The notes: a model not told the origin generated them from the sequence alone. DNA of 56,286 nucleotides from Arthrobacter sp. SDTb3-6 (GCF_013376095.1 NZ_JAAMFN010000030.1:1-56286); one strand, 5' to 3'; counted from the first letter of the stretch, positions 1 through 9,644 are shown. Numbers and translations are program-made.

Positions 1-1867
1 GGACGATGAAAGCGTGTTGTGGCAGTCGCGGACCAGCCAGTCCGGCATCAGCATTGCACTGGCCCTGCGCACCAGCGTCTACGACGCCCAGGGGGAGCAG
101 ATGGCCTGCACCCGCCGGCCACTGCCTGAGGCTGGCCGGGCAGGCAGTATGGTGTCGTTCTGCCTGGCGCCAGGCTTTCCGGTCACCATCGAACGAACGG
201 CCGCGGCGTCCACCTCTCGCGACCGGGCCGTATCGACGGCAGCGCTCTCCGCCAGCAGCCGCGTTCGCCGGGCGCCACGTGCAGAGGCGCTCCTCTCGGC
301 CCATCTGCGCGCTTGGGACAGGTTGTGGAAACGGTTCGGGGTCGAACTGGGAGCTGGACGCCAGCAGTGCAAGGCCCTGAACCTCAACACCTTCCACGTC
401 CTGCAATCCATTGCCATGGCCGACCCGGACCTTGACGCTGGCGCCCCGGCGCGCGGTTTGCACGGTGAAGGGTACCGTGGCCACATATTTTGGGACGAAC
501 TCTTCATTTATCCGATGCTGACCCTGCGTCGGCCCGAGCTCACCCGGTGCCTTCTGCTGTACAGGTACCGCCGCCTCGACGAGGCCCGTGCTGCAGCTCT
601 GGCGGCGGGTTTCACCGGGGCCATGTATCCCTGGCAGAGTGGAAGCGATGGCCGGGAGGAGACCCCCACGGCGCTCTTTAACGTGCGCGACCAACAGTGG
701 ATGCCGGACAACTCCCATCTTCAGCGCCACGTTGGCCTGGCCGTGGCCTACAATGTGTGGCAATACTTCCAGGCCAGCGGCGACATGACGTTCCTGGCCC
801 GCTATGGTGCGGAAATCCTGGTTGAGGTGTCCAGGTTCTTCGCCGGCCTGGCCACGCTCGATCCGGCAGGGGACCGATACGACATCACGGCGGTCATGGG
901 GCCCGACGAGTTCCACGATGGTTATCCGGGCCATCCGGGTGAAGGGCTGCGTAACAACGCCTACACGAACGTGCTGACAGCCTGGGTGTTGGCGAAGACA
1001 GGAGAAGCGGTTGGGCTCGTCGCTGAGCAGGACGGCGGTGCTTTGAATCGGCGGCTGAACCTGGGGCCAAGGGAACTCGGCGAATGGGACACAATCAGCC
1101 GGCGGCTGCGGGTGCCATTCCATGCAGACGGCGTCATCAGTCAATTCGAGGGGTACGAGGATCTGGAGGAATTCGATTGGGACCGGTACCGGGCCCTGTA
1201 TGGTGACATTGCCCGCCTGGACCTTATCCTGCAGGCGGAAGGCGATTCGACCAACTGCTACAAGCTGTCCAAACAGGCCGACGTGCTCATGCTGTTCTAT
1301 CTGCTGTCCGCAGAGGAACTTAGCGGCGTGTTCGAGCGGCTTGGCTATCCGATGCCCCCGGACTTGGTGCCACGGACAATTCGATACTTCCTGGCCCGGA
1401 CCAGCCACGGCTCAACCTTGAGCAGGCTCGCGCACAGTTGGGTGCTCGCCCGCGGCGACCGTGAGCAGTCGTGGGAGCTATTCACCCAGGCGTTGGAATG
1501 CGATGTCCAGGACACGCAGGGTGGCACAACACGCGAAGGCGTCCATCTCGGGGCAATGGCCGGAACCTCGGATATGGTGCTGCGGTGTTATGGCGGTGTG
1601 GAAACCCGCGACGACACGCTCCGGCTGCACCCGTTGCTGCCGCATGAGGTTTCACACGTGAACTTCCAACTTTCGTACCGTGGCCAGGCCATATCCGTCA
1701 GCCTCACCCCGGATGCCATTTCAGTGCTCCTGGCATCCGGCCACGCCGCGCCCATCCGTCTCAGCGTTGAGGAAGTGGCGCAGACGCTGGGCCCGGGTGA
1801 CAGCCTGCACGTGTCACTGGAAACACAAGAGTGCACTGTTGTGCGCCACCAGGCTGTGCCCAACTAA
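1..1867 (+). CDS. Glycoside hydrolase family 65 sugar phosphorylase, C-terminal part (5' truncated by window edge)
   Basis: The reading frame is open from base 2, so the true start lies upstream; 621 codons are present. The segment GHIFWDELFIYPML near base 480 and GPDEFHDGYPGH near base 900, which carries the expected general-acid Glu, are GH65 hallmarks. KQADVLMLFYLL near 1275 and SHGSTLSRLAHSW near 1400 fit the phosphate-binding loop. The C-terminal beta-sandwich closes the protein. GH65 enzymes phosphorolyse alpha-glucosides such as trehalose, maltose or kojibiose to beta-glucose 1-phosphate; the substrate cannot be told from this part. Related actinobacterial proteins often carry an N-terminal beta-phosphoglucomutase domain, which would be outside the window. 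It converges on the PPOX gene that follows. Confidence 0.88.
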   Translation, partial: DDESVLWQSRTSQSGISIALALRTSVYDAQGEQMACTRRPLPEAGRAGSMVSFCLAPGFPVTIERTAAASTSRDRAVSTAALSASSRVRRAPRAEALLSAHLRAWDRLWKRFGVELGAGRQQCKALNLNTFHVLQSIAMADPDLDAGAPARGLHGEGYRGHIFWDELFIYPMLTLRRPELTRCLLLYRYRRLDEARAAALAAGFTGAMYPWQSGSDGREETPTALFNVRDQQWMPDNSHLQRHVGLAVAYNVWQYFQASGDMTFLARYGAEILVEVSRFFAGLATLDPAGDRYDITAVMGPDEFHDGYPGHPGEGLRNNAYTNVLTAWVLAKTGEAVGLVAEQDGGALNRRLNLGPRELGEWDTISRRLRVPFHADGVISQFEGYEDLEEFDWDRYRALYGDIARLDLILQAEGDSTNCYKLSKQADVLMLFYLLSAEELSGVFERLGYPMPPDLVPRTIRYFLARTSHGSTLSRLAHSWVLARGDREQSWELFTQALECDVQDTQGGTTREGVHLGAMAGTSDMVLRCYGGVETRDDTLRLHPLLPHEVSHVNFQLSYRGQAISVSLTPDAISVLLASGHAAPIRLSVEEVAQTLGPGDSLHVSLETQECTVVRHQAVPN

Positions 1868-1927
1868 AGGACAGCCGGGCAGCTCATAGCCAAGCGGCGC
1901 CCCCTACCGGAGCCACCCGTACCGGGA

Positions 1928-2398
1928 CTATTCGAGTCCTGCCCGGATGGCTTCGTCCAAGGGTACATGCCAGGTCATGGACGCGTCGAGGGTGAATCGC
2001 CTGCCAGTCACAGTTTCAGGAACGATCCGCACCAGGCGGTCCTTTCCGACGCCCTGCCACGGAAAAAGCCCTTGTGCGGTGCTGTTGAGAGCAGTGCCTG
2101 AGTCCTTCGAAACTTCTGCCCGGCCCTTGACCACCACGCTCCACGCCAGGCCAAACTCTGCGCTCACGGCGTCCGCCTCGACCGCCACGAGGGCGTCCGC
2201 CGAGATGGCGTCGAGCTTGGTGCCGCCACCGGTTCGGAAAAGGAGGGTCTGTTCATCGATCCGGTAATTGACAGGGAAGACGTCAGGGCGGCCCTCAACC
2301 GTCACAGCGAGTCGGCCAACGGAAGTTTCGGAAAGGAGCTTCCAGCATTGCTCGGTGGTGAGGATACTTGCTTTGGGTGCCACGGCGTTGTCTCTCAT
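1928..2398 (-). CDS. PPOX-family split-barrel flavoprotein-like protein (paralogue 1)
   Basis: A 156-residue protein of the pyridoxamine 5'-phosphate oxidase-like family, a split beta-barrel that usually binds FMN or F420. Visible segments are CWKLLSETSVGRLAVTVEG, then DVFPVNYRID and WSVVVKGRAEV, and finally VTGRRF near the C-terminus. The open frame extends upstream to 2530, but I place the start at the ATG at 2398. The residues before it are unlike the family, and a DevR-like box with a -10 hexamer sits immediately upstream, leaving no room for a ribosome-binding site. Paralogues lie at 22708-23178 and 26839-27261. The substrate is unknown; family members in the mycobacterial hypoxia regulon are also uncharacterised. 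Confidence 0.82.
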   Translation of the reverse strand: MRDNAVAPKASILTTEQCWKLLSETSVGRLAVTVEGRPDVFPVNYRIDEQTLLFRTGGGTKLDAISADALVAVEADAVSAEFGLAWSVVVKGRAEVSKDSGTALNSTAQGLFPWQGVGKDRLVRIVPETVTGRRFTLDASMTWHVPLDEAIRAGLE

Positions 2399-2405
2399 GA
2401 GGTAA

Positions 2406-2448
2406 ATCCTACGGTGCCGCCGGGAGCGGGAACAGGGACCAAAGGCCT
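2406..2448 (-). promoter_or_regulatory. DevR-like box and -10 hexamer for PPOX paralogue 1
   Basis: On the minus strand AGGCCTTTGGTCCC (2448-2435) matches 11 of 14 positions of the mycobacterial DevR core GGGACTTTAGTCCC. Exactly 23 nt later comes TAGGAT (2411-2406), then 7 nt and the ATG at 2398. The geometry puts the box centre near -42.5 from a start site at or next to the ATG, so the transcript would be leaderless. Confidence 0.7.
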
Positions 2449-2557
2449 GAACAGCATGGAAACAGGCCTGCCGGGTCTTCCCGCGGCGACAACGCCGAGC
2501 GGCCCCAACCGTGAGGTTGGGGCCTCCCATGCCGCGGATTCCTTGGCAGGCTGGGTG

Positions 2558-3223
2558 TCATTCGGATCCGACAGTGATGTTGTTGCGGACGGCCCGGACG
2601 CCTGGCGAGGACCAGGCGACCAGGCCGGCCTGCTTCTTTTCGAGCCAGGTTGGCAGATGCCCGCTGAGCGTCACTTGATCGTCATCGACGTCGATGTGCA
2701 CCTCCTTGGCGGCCAGGGCCGCGTTGCGTGCCAAGGCGTCCTTGATCTTCTCTGCCAAGGCCTCGCGGGAGGGACGGACCGGCAGCGTGATGTGGTTCTC
2801 AACATAGCCCACGCCCGCGATCGCCCCCACGGCACGGACAGCCGCGTCCCGCTGAAAATTCCACGGCACGGAACCGGTGAGGGTGACGGTGTGGTTGCGC
2901 ACGCTGGCCTTGACGGATCCGGCGGGTATGACGGCGCTGGACTCCAACACGTGCGAGATCGATTGGGCGATGTCGCTGTCCGTGAGTGCAGCACCTGCAT
3001 AGTGGACGGTGAGTTCATCGGCTACGGCACTGACGCGCTTGACCCGCTGTGCCGCACGCCGGGCAGCCATCCTTTCAGGAAAGCTGCTGACGGTTCCAGT
3101 CAAGGTGACAGCGTGGTTCTCAACGCTGACGCCAATTCGGGCCGCTTGCACGTCCGGTGTCCATTGGAGTTCCGATTCAACTTCGCGCTGGATCTTGCGA
3201 TCTGTTGCCGTGTCTTGCTTCAT
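2558..3223 (-). CDS. Triple BON-domain protein
   Basis: A 221-residue soluble protein made of three successive BON domains, at about residues 5-75, 78-145 and 150-218. Each has the alpha-beta pattern ending in a V-T-L-(T/S)-G strand: AVTLTGTVSSF, TVTLTGSVPW and QVTLSGHLPTW. BON domains are small modules thought to bind membranes or other macromolecules and are common in osmotic and stress proteins. There is no signal peptide. It lies 67 bp downstream of the Hsp20 gene on the same strand and is probably co-transcribed with it from the shared box at 3845-3858. Confidence 0.85.
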   Translation of the reverse strand: MKQDTATDRKIQREVESELQWTPDVQAARIGVSVENHAVTLTGTVSSFPERMAARRAAQRVKRVSAVADELTVHYAGAALTDSDIAQSISHVLESSAVIPAGSVKASVRNHTVTLTGSVPWNFQRDAAVRAVGAIAGVGYVENHITLPVRPSREALAEKIKDALARNAALAAKEVHIDVDDDQVTLSGHLPTWLEKKQAGLVAWSSPGVRAVRNNITVGSE

Positions 3224-3290
3224 GTCTCGCTCATTTCAGTCTGGGGGTTAGCGCCGACGGTAGTGGTGCCTGCCGTGTAACTGGCGGTGG

Positions 3291-3758
3291 CTAGGCACGG
3301 GTGATGGCCACTTTTGCCGGGGCAGCCGGGACTGCCTTGGCCGGAAGCGGTGTGCGGACCTCCAGGATGCCGTCCTTGTAGGAGGCCTTGATGTCGGTGT
3401 CGCTGACGCCGTCCGGGAGCGCGATCCTCCGCTGCAGGGATCCGTAGTGGAACTCCGTGCGGTAGCTGCCGTCCGTGCGCTTCTCGGTCTTCTGCTCACG
3501 CGTGGCGCTGATGTTCAAGACTCCGTCGGCGATGGACACGTCGACATCCTTGTCGGGATCAACCCCGGGCAGTTCGGCGCGGACCACCAGCATGTTGTCT
3601 TCGATGGCTTCCTCGACGCGCATGGCGGTGTTCTCTGTGCCCCCGTCGAAAAGGCGCTGGAACGAATCCAAGACGCTAAACGGCGACCTCGTGAACAGAT
3701 CGAACGGGGCGGCCCATCGGGCGGCGTCAAAGGGGGTCCAACTCAGCAATTCAGTCAT
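3291..3758 (-). CDS. Hsp20/alpha-crystallin small heat-shock protein
   Basis: A 155-residue small heat-shock protein. The N-terminal arm (MTELLSWTPFDAARW) is followed by an alpha-crystallin domain from about residue 45 to 140, with VRAELPGVDPDKDVDVSI and the terminal G-I-L-E-V-R motif. Such proteins hold unfolded clients in ATP-independent oligomers. The start at 3758 is preceded by GGAGGAAG at good spacing; the longer upstream open frame has no support. In Mycobacterium tuberculosis the homologous class (HspX/Acr) is a main DevR target. Here a DevR-like box lies about 90 bp upstream, between this gene and the divergent P-type ATPase. Confidence 0.93.
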   Translation of the reverse strand: MTELLSWTPFDAARWAAPFDLFTRSPFSVLDSFQRLFDGGTENTAMRVEEAIEDNMLVVRAELPGVDPDKDVDVSIADGVLNISATREQKTEKRTDGSYRTEFHYGSLQRRIALPDGVSDTDIKASYKDGILEVRTPLPAKAVPAAPAKVAITRA

Positions 3759-3815
3759 GGTGCTTCCTCCTGTCAGTTGAAAGGTTGCGGCCGCGCAAGT
3801 GCAAGCCGTACTTCC

Positions 3816-3887
3816 AGTAGACGCCCGCCCGGGAGACGTGAATAGAGCCCAAAGCCCCTTTGCCCGTCCTGCCGCCGCTGGCACGAT
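3816..3887. promoter_or_regulatory. Shared DevR-like box between divergent hsp20 and P-type ATPase genes
   Basis: The box at 3845-3858 reads GGGGCTTTGGGCTC on the minus strand. Leftward, TCTACT (3821-3816, 4 of 6 to TATAAT) begins exactly 23 nt away and would serve hsp20. Rightward, CACGAT (3882-3887) begins 23 nt away and would serve the ATPase. One palindrome could therefore sit at about -42.5 for both promoters. The leftward promoter is the better supported of the two. Confidence 0.55.
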
Positions 3888-3926
3888 GAAGTGGAGATCA
3901 GTCACTACCCACCATGGATGGAGCCA

Positions 3927-6722
3927 ATGGCTACTGACAGTTCCGACGGGGTCCTCGCCGTGCCCGGTGGGGACGCAGGGGACCCTGTCCTGAATCCACA
4001 GGAGCCCCTCGAACGGCTGTTGCGTGACCTTCGGGGGCGCCGCGAGGGGCTCTCAGCACGCGAAAGCGAGCGGCGCCTGCTGGTCCATGGACGCAATGAA
4101 CTGGTCAGGCGCGGAGACAAGCATTGGTCAAGGGAGCTTGGAAAGCAGTTCGTGCATCCGCTTGCCCTCCTGCTGTCGATGGCCGCCGTTCTCTCGTTGG
4201 TGACCGGGACGATCCCGCTTTCCATTGCCATCGTCGCCGTGATTGTCCTCAACGCCTTGTTTGCTTTCTTTCAGGAACGCCACGCCGAGCGCGCCGTGGA
4301 GGCTTTGAGCGCCTACCTGCCGGCCCAGGCCAGGGTGCTGCGGGAGGGTGAGGAAGTTCTTGTCGACGCCGCACTGCTTGTGCCGGGCGACGTGATGATT
4401 GTCCGCGAGGGTGACCGGGTCTCCGCGGACGGACGGCTTCTGAACGGCTCACTGGAAATGGATGTCTCAACGCTCACCGGCGAGTCGCTCCCGGTATTCC
4501 GCACTGTCGACATCGGCATCGGCAGTGTCAGGCCAGGACCGCTACTGCAGGCGCCCGACGTTGTGTTCAGCGGCAGCTCGTGCACCGGCGGGGAGGCCGC
4601 GGCGGTGGTCTTTGCCACCGGGATGCAGTCGGAGATGGGCCGGATTGCGGCCCTCACCCAGCGGGCCGGGCATGACCTGAGCCCCCTGGAGAAGCAGGTG
4701 GGACGGGTGGCCCAGCTGATCGCCGTCGTCGCCGTCTCCATGGGACTCGCCTTCATCCCCGCCGGCATGCTCCTGACCGGCTTGTCGCTGGGGGACACCC
4801 TGAACTTTGCCATCGGGCTGCTGGTTGCCAACGTGCCCGAAGGGCTGCTGCCGACCATTACGCTTGCCCTGGCCGTTCGCGTCAGGCTTCTGGCGCGGCG
4901 CGGGACCCTTGTCAAGCGGATCTCGGCCGTGGAGACGCTGGGTTCCACGAGCGTGATCTGCACGGACAAGACAGGCACGCTGACCATGAACCGCATGAGG
5001 GTCCTCAACTACTGGATGCCGACTGGGACGGGCGGGCATCGCGCGGATGAGCTGCCGCCGCCCCACGACGTGTGGGTGGCTCGTTTCACCGCCGCCTGCG
5101 TCGCCTGCAACAACGCCCGTCTTGGACTCACGCCAGAAGCAGCCGAGGCTGGGGACCCAACCGAACTGGCGCTCCTGCACTTGGCCGCCGGCATGGGCGT
5201 GACAGCTGGCAGCCTCCACGCCGAGCGGCTGGCGCAATTCCACTTCGATCCAACGCTAAGGCGCATGTCCACCGTGGACAGGATTGGCCCCACCATCGCC
5301 GTCCACGCCAAGGGCGCGCCGGAGGACCTGCTCCCGCTGTGCACGCGCATTGCCGCCGCGGATGGCGACCGGGACCTCACGGAAGGGGACCGCGTGTCGA
5401 TCGGGGCGGCCGTCGACCGGTGGGCGGCCGAGGGCCTGCGGGTCCTGGCCTTGGCGGACAGGCCGACGCCGGACGCGCTCCCAGGGCTCCCGCGCGGGGC
5501 GGTGGAACGCGAGCTGACCTTCCTGGGGCTTGTCGCCATGTTTGACCCCCCGCGGCCGCAGGTTCCCACGGCCGTTGCACGTTGCCATTCGGCCGGCATC
5601 CGGTTGATCATCATCACGGGCGACAACGGGCTGACGGCGGCCGGCATCGCCCGGCGGGTGGGCATTGGCGGGGACGGGCTGCAAACCGTCACCGGCGACG
5701 AGCTGGACAGGATGAGCGAAGCGGGCCTTGACAAGTTGCTGGAAGCTGGCGGTGAGCTTATTTTTGCCCGCAGTTCCCCGGAAGCCAAGCTCCGCATCAC
5801 TGATGCCCTGCAGGACTTGGGACACGTTGTGGCCATGACCGGTGACGGCGTCAACGATGCACCTGCCCTGCGCCGGGCAGACATTGGCGTGGCGATGGGA
5901 AAGTCCGGGACCGATGTGGCCCGGGAGGCGGCAACCATGGTCCTCACGGATGACGACTTCGCCTCCATTGTCAGCGCTGTGGAGGCGGGGCGCCGGGTGT
6001 ATGACAACGTGCGCAAGTTCATCGTCTACATATTTGCCCATGCCACGCCCGAAGTCGTTCCGTTCCTCATCTACGCGGCATCCGGTGGCCAGGTGCCGCT
6101 ACCCCTGACCGTGATGCAGATCCTGGCCATAGACCTCTTTACCGAAACCCTGCCGGCGCTCGCGCTTGGGAGGGAGGCTGCCGAACCAGGCCTGATGCAG
6201 CGCCAGCCCCGCCCACGGACGGAGAACGTGATCAGCGCCTTGATGTTGGCCCGTGCCTGGGGTGTGCTCGGCGGCATGTCCGCACTCCTTGTTTCCGGGG
6301 CCTTCCTGGTCACGTTGCTGGCTGGCGGCTGGGTTCCGGGCAGGGACGTGTCAACGGGGCAGATGCACGTGCTCTGGCAGCAGGCCACCACGATGACCTT
6401 CCTCGGGATCGTAGCCTGCCAGGTGGGAACGGCCATGGCGGCCCGCACCCAGACCGTCTCGCTGCTCAGGATCGGGGTGACCACCAACCGCATTCTTCTC
6501 GGGGGCATCGTGTTTGAACTCGTGTTCAGCGCCGCCGTGGTGGGCATCGCGCCTTTGCAGCTGGTATTTGGCACTGCGGTTCCGGAACCGTGGCAGTTGC
6601 TGTTGCTCTTGCCGTTCCCGTTCCTTGTGTGGGGCGCCGATGAAGTGTTCAAGTCCTTCCGTCGCAAGCGGGCACACGCTGCCACGCCGGCTTCGCCAGG
6701 GACCTTGTCCCCTGTCACGTGA
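3927..6722 (+). CDS. Cation-transporting P-type ATPase (P2 type)
   Basis: About 931 residues with the full P2 architecture: N-terminal cation ATPase domain, TM1-2, actuator domain with TLTGES, TM3-4 containing [11 protein letters not shown], phosphorylation motif DKTGTLT (Asp near residue 347), nucleotide domain, hinge [11 protein letters not shown] and the C-terminal TM5-10 block ([14 protein letters not shown]). The TM4 sequence resembles Na,K/Ca-type pumps rather than heavy-metal pumps; the ion is not determined. The start is uncertain: GTG 3891, ATG 3918 and ATG 3927 are in frame. The predicted transcription start near 3894 argues against 3891. A P2 ATPase, CtpF, belongs to the mycobacterial DevR regulon. 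Confidence 0.88.
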   Translation: MATDSSDGVLAVPGGDAGDPVLNPQEPLERLLRDLRGRREGLSARESERRLLVHGRNELVRRGDKHWSRELGKQFVHPLALLLSMAAVLSLVTGTIPLSIAIVAVIVLNALFAFFQERHAERAVEALSAYLPAQARVLREGEEVLVDAALLVPGDVMIVREGDRVSADGRLLNGSLEMDVSTLTGESLPVFRTVDIGIGSVRPGPLLQAPDVVFSGSSCTGGEAAAVVFATGMQSEMGRIAALTQRAGHDLSPLEKQVGRVAQLIAVVAVSMGLAFIPAGMLLTGLSLGDTLNFAIGLLVANVPEGLLPTITLALAVRVRLLARRGTLVKRISAVETLGSTSVICTDKTGTLTMNRMRVLNYWMPTGTGGHRADELPPPHDVWVARFTAACVACNNARLGLTPEAAEAGDPTELALLHLAAGMGVTAGSLHAERLAQFHFDPTLRRMSTVDRIGPTIAVHAKGAPEDLLPLCTRIAAADGDRDLTEGDRVSIGAAVDRWAAEGLRVLALADRPTPDALPGLPRGAVERELTFLGLVAMFDPPRPQVPTAVARCHSAGIRLIIITGDNGLTAAGIARRVGIGGDGLQTVTGDELDRMSEAGLDKLLEAGGELIFARSSPEAKLRITDALQDLGHVVAMTGDGVNDAPALRRADIGVAMGKSGTDVAREAATMVLTDDDFASIVSAVEAGRRVYDNVRKFIVYIFAHATPEVVPFLIYAASGGQVPLPLTVMQILAIDLFTETLPALALGREAAEPGLMQRQPRPRTENVISALMLARAWGVLGGMSALLVSGAFLVTLLAGGWVPGRDVSTGQMHVLWQQATTMTFLGIVACQVGTAMAARTQTVSLLRIGVTTNRILLGGIVFELVFSAAVVGIAPLQLVFGTAVPEPWQLLLLLPFPFLVWGADEVFKSFRRKRAHAATPASPGTLSPVT

Positions 6723-6760
6723 AGGCGGACGGCCGTAGCCTGATTTAAGGAGGAATGATC

Positions 6761-7009
6761 ATGATGTATCAATGGGACGGGGCCGGCTGGGGGATCGGCC
6801 CATGGTTGGTCATGGCGGCGGTGATGCTCGTTGTCGGGGGTGCGGTGGCGGTAGCCATGGTGGTGCTGGCCAGGGGTTCATACTCCGGTCGGGGCGGGCT
6901 GACGCCGCACCACGACGCCGAGCGCATACTCACAGAACGTTTCGCCCGCGGGGAAATTGACGAGCAGGAGTTCCTTGCCCGGCGCGCGGCGCTCAGGAGC
7001 CCGGACTGA
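6761..7009 (+). CDS. Small membrane protein with C-terminal SHOCT domain
   Basis: An 82-residue protein. One hydrophobic helix (about residues 10-38) is followed by a charged C-terminal SHOCT motif, AERILTERFARGEIDEQEF, a short module often found at the end of small actinobacterial membrane proteins. The start at 6761 is chosen because AAGGAGG lies 7 nt upstream; an in-frame ATG at 6755 is too close to it. It follows the P-type ATPase by 38 bp on the same strand and may be co-transcribed. Function unknown. Confidence 0.8.
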   Translation: MMYQWDGAGWGIGPWLVMAAVMLVVGGAVAVAMVVLARGSYSGRGGLTPHHDAERILTERFARGEIDEQEFLARRAALRSPD

Positions 7010-7110
7010 TCACCTAGATTGGTCTGCCGGGACTGGGTCATCAATGCCTAAGCCATCCATCTCCGGACTGTTGACCCGCCCGTTCCCCAATCCTTTGTTG
7101 GCGATGGTGG

Positions 7111-7836
7111 CTACAGGACCCCGCTCGCACCGAGGACCGTGCCGATGCCGTAGGTTGCGGCGAGTGCCAGGCCACCGCCGATGACGAGACGGGTGGCCGA
7201 GGTGCTCTTGGAGCTGCCCCCGATGCCGGCGCTCAGCGTTCCAGTCAGTGCAAGGGCAACCAGGACGGCGAGGAATGTCACCGGGATTCGGAAGGCGCCG
7301 GGTGGGAGCAGGATGGCCAGCAGTGGCAGGATGGCACCAGCGGTGAAGGCGGCCGCCGAGGCGTAGGCGGCTTGCCATGGGTTGGCCGGCTCGTCTTGGT
7401 CTATGTTCAATTCGGTGGACAGGTGGGCGGCCAGGGCGTCATGTTCGGTAAGTTCCTCGGCCACGCGCTGGGCCGTTTCAAGACTGAGACCCTTGGACAT
7501 GTAGAGTCCAGCGAGCTCGGCCAGTTCTGCTTCCGGGGCATCGGCCAACTCGCGCCGCTCAATTTCCACGAGGGCCCGCTGGCTGTCGCGTTGGCTGCTG
7601 ACCGATACGTATTCGCCCAAGGCCATGGAGATTGCACCACCCACCACGGCGGCGATGCCGGCCACCATAATGGGCGTGGGCGAGTTGGTCACGCCCGCAA
7701 CGCCCACGACGGTGGCGGCGACCGAGACGATGCCGTCGTTTGCGCCCAGAACCCCGGCCCGCAGCCAGTTTAAGCGTCCGGCGATGTTGTAGGCATGAGG
7801 TTCGCCGCTGTGCGCGCCCGGACTACCGGTTGGCAT
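7111..7836 (-). CDS. VIT1/CCC1-family iron/manganese transporter
   Basis: A 241-residue integral membrane protein of the VIT1/CCC1 family. The N-terminal pair of helices carries LRAGVLGANDGIVSVAATVVG and ALGEYVSVSSQRD, the family signature. A hydrophilic, Glu-rich insert of about 60 residues follows (residues 92-155), which in this family can bind metal, and then three helices. Such proteins export Fe(II) or Mn(II) from the cytosol. The start at 7836 overlaps the preceding gene by 14 bp and has GGAAGGA just upstream, so it is the last gene of the phosphoketolase-cytochrome b operon. Confidence 0.9.
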   Translation of the reverse strand: MPTGSPGAHSGEPHAYNIAGRLNWLRAGVLGANDGIVSVAATVVGVAGVTNSPTPIMVAGIAAVVGGAISMALGEYVSVSSQRDSQRALVEIERRELADAPEAELAELAGLYMSKGLSLETAQRVAEELTEHDALAAHLSTELNIDQDEPANPWQAAYASAAAFTAGAILPLLAILLPPGAFRIPVTFLAVLVALALTGTLSAGIGGSSKSTSATRLVIGGGLALAATYGIGTVLGASGVL

Positions 7837-8776
7837 AGTAGTCCTTCCAGATCACCCGGTGGACGGGAATCTTTCGGGGGAGGGAGCGCAGCCCGGGGAT
7901 GAAGGGCAGCAGCAAAAGCAGGAGCGAGAGCACCAGCATTGTTGCGACTACGAGGATGTCTGCATTGGGTGATGACTTGTAGGGTTCCACTTGGTACAAG
8001 AGCGAGAACAGCCAGAGCCAGGATTGGCCCGGTGTGTTGCCTGTTTCGTTCATGACGCCCCATTTGTCTCCTGTCAGGTGTGCCGCCGCGGCCAGGTTGG
8101 GAAAGTAGTTGCCGTCCCCAAGAAACAGGATGGTGGGCGTGTAGTCGAGGTTGTAGGGCTGCCCGCTGTTTTGCAAGGCGCCGTCCAAGTTGCCGGCGGT
8201 GGCCATGCCGAGCAGGGCCCCCGTCAGGGCCGGAACGGGTCCGTAGTTGCCGCTGGGGACCCGGGCAGGATCGCCGTCGGGCGCGGCCGCGAGTGCTGCA
8301 CTGTAGTCGGCTGTCCACTTCGCTTGCTGGGCGGCCGTGGCGGCAGTCCATGTTGCCAGCGCAGGCGGCGGGGTCGGCAGCGTCTTGAGCGGGTTGATGA
8401 CGAAGTCCTGGGCCGTGTCGATGGGGAGTCGAACGCCGGACAGTTCCTGCGGGTTGAAGAACCCCAGGTGCTGCGATGCGTCCGCCGTCGAATTGTAAGG
8501 TGGCCCGTATCCCGCGGTTCCGCTGGTGCCGCCAAGTTCAGAGGCGGCCGTGGCGACAAAGTCCGACGGCGCCGCCGCTGCCCAAGATTTCAGCGTCACC
8601 CCGGGCTCGTCCGGTGAACTGAATATTGCCGAGAGGCCGACCACGAGCAGCCCGACGACAATGACTCCGATCGTCAGTTCCTTAAACAGGTCGTAGTCGC
8701 GGACGCGTCCCCGCCACGGCCTGCCCGCGATGTTGTCGCCTTTCCGCCACGACATTGGTGAGGGGGACTTGTTCAT
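7823..8776 (-). CDS. Cytochrome b-associated membrane protein with large extracytoplasmic domain
   Basis: A 317-residue protein of no family I can name. A cytoplasmic N-terminus is followed by TM1 (about residues 33-53), a soluble domain of about 215 residues predicted outside the membrane, TM2 (about 275-296) and a basic tail. There is not one cysteine, so neither haem c nor a Rieske cluster can be bound through Cys. The start overlaps the end of the cytochrome b gene by 4 bp (ATGA), so the two are translationally coupled and probably form a complex. It may replace subunit IV or the electron-acceptor subunit of a bc-type complex; this is inference from position. Confidence 0.75.
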   Translation of the reverse strand: MNKSPSPMSWRKGDNIAGRPWRGRVRDYDLFKELTIGVIVVGLLVVGLSAIFSSPDEPGVTLKSWAAAAPSDFVATAASELGGTSGTAGYGPPYNSTADASQHLGFFNPQELSGVRLPIDTAQDFVINPLKTLPTPPPALATWTAATAAQQAKWTADYSAALAAAPDGDPARVPSGNYGPVPALTGALLGMATAGNLDGALQNSGQPYNLDYTPTILFLGDGNYFPNLAAAAHLTGDKWGVMNETGNTPGQSWLWLFSLLYQVEPYKSSPNADILVVATMLVLSLLLLLLPFIPGLRSLPRKIPVHRVIWKDYYANR

Positions 8777-9480
8777 GGCTGATCAGCCTCGTTTTCGGGT
8801 GCGCTACCGCTGGGATACTTAAGTTGCGCATCAGTTTCTGCAGCATCCAGTGGTGGGACCACCCCGTGGGCGCGGACCAGCACGACATGCAGGGCGACAA
8901 CGGCGCCGACGGCCAGTGGCAGCAGCATGATGTGCCACATAAAGACCTGCCCGAGATTGGCCACGTTAAACCACGCCCCAACGCCCACGGCATTCAGTGC
9001 GTCCTTGGCCTCGAAAGCGATCCACTGGGAGTCAAAGTTGGTCTGCAACAAGTAACCGGTGAACGCTGTCACGATGGAAACGAGAAATGCCACCATGCCG
9101 GTGATCCAAGTCAGCACGCGGCCTCCGCGCCATGCGGCCATCCAGAATTTGAGCCACAGGTGGACCACCATGAACATGAAGAACAGTTCCACGCTCCACA
9201 GGTGGGCGCTGTTGAGGAAATGCCCCAGCCCAGAGACGTGGTACCACTGCGGTCCATTGAGGCTCAGCACCACCCCCGAGCCAATGATGAATATCAATGC
9301 TGCTACGGCGCCCATGCCGAAGACATAGGCCCATGAGGCGACGTAGCTTGGCTGGTCCTCAGGCAGCAGCTTCTCGGGTGGGAGCTGTTTCAGCAGCCAG
9401 CGGCGGGATTTGCCCGTCCACGTGTAGAGGCCTGTTTCGAGGTCCGGGGTTTCCGGCGCCGGGCCGGTGTGCCGGTTCAC
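8773..9480 (-). CDS. Cytochrome b (N-terminal, b6-type) membrane subunit
   Basis: A 235-residue di-haem cytochrome b with four transmembrane helices. His93 and His107 (H-x13-H) and His183 and His198 (H-x14-H) are the spacings of the cytochrome b6/bc1 haem ligands. The GTG start at 9480 has GGAAGGAG six bases upstream and overlaps the stop of the small gene before it; the open frame upstream to 9588 is not needed. Family members carry electrons from quinol. No Rieske protein, cytochrome c1 or cytochrome c is encoded nearby, which makes this an atypical module. Confidence 0.88.
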   Translation of the reverse strand: MNRHTGPAPETPDLETGLYTWTGKSRRWLLKQLPPEKLLPEDQPSYVASWAYVFGMGAVAALIFIIGSGVVLSLNGPQWYHVSGLGHFLNSAHLWSVELFFMFMVVHLWLKFWMAAWRGGRVLTWITGMVAFLVSIVTAFTGYLLQTNFDSQWIAFEAKDALNAVGVGAWFNVANLGQVFMWHIMLLPLAVGAVVALHVVLVRAHGVVPPLDAAETDAQLKYPSGSAPENEADQP

Positions 9481-9644
9481 TTTCGGCTCCTTCCCCCGGG
9501 AAAGGGCAATAGCAGTGCGAGGACAAACAATGCCAGCATGGCGATGATGATGACCAGGTTCCCCGACTGGATTGTCACCTCGCCCCAACCAAAATACGTA
9601 CCAGGCGTAATTGCGCGTCCGGCCTGCCTCAGCAGCTCATGCAT
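9477..9644 (-). CDS. 55-residue single-helix membrane protein of the cytochrome b operon
   Basis: A short protein beginning MHELLRQAGRAITPG, with one membrane helix (IIIAMLALFVLALLLPF, about residues 31-47) and a basic tail. AGAGAGGAAA precedes the ATG at 9644. It overlaps the stress-protein gene upstream by 8 bp and the cytochrome b gene downstream by 4 bp, so it is translated as part of the operon. Its size and place suggest a small accessory subunit of the cytochrome b complex. No family is recognised. Confidence 0.72.
   Translation of the reverse strand: MHELLRQAGRAITPGTYFGWGEVTIQSGNLVIIIAMLALFVLALLLPFPGGRSRK

Noticed and set aside
2348-3280. A 310-codon plus-strand frame opposite the BON gene
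   Set aside because: The composition is that of a shadow frame; the minus strand encodes three clear BON domains.
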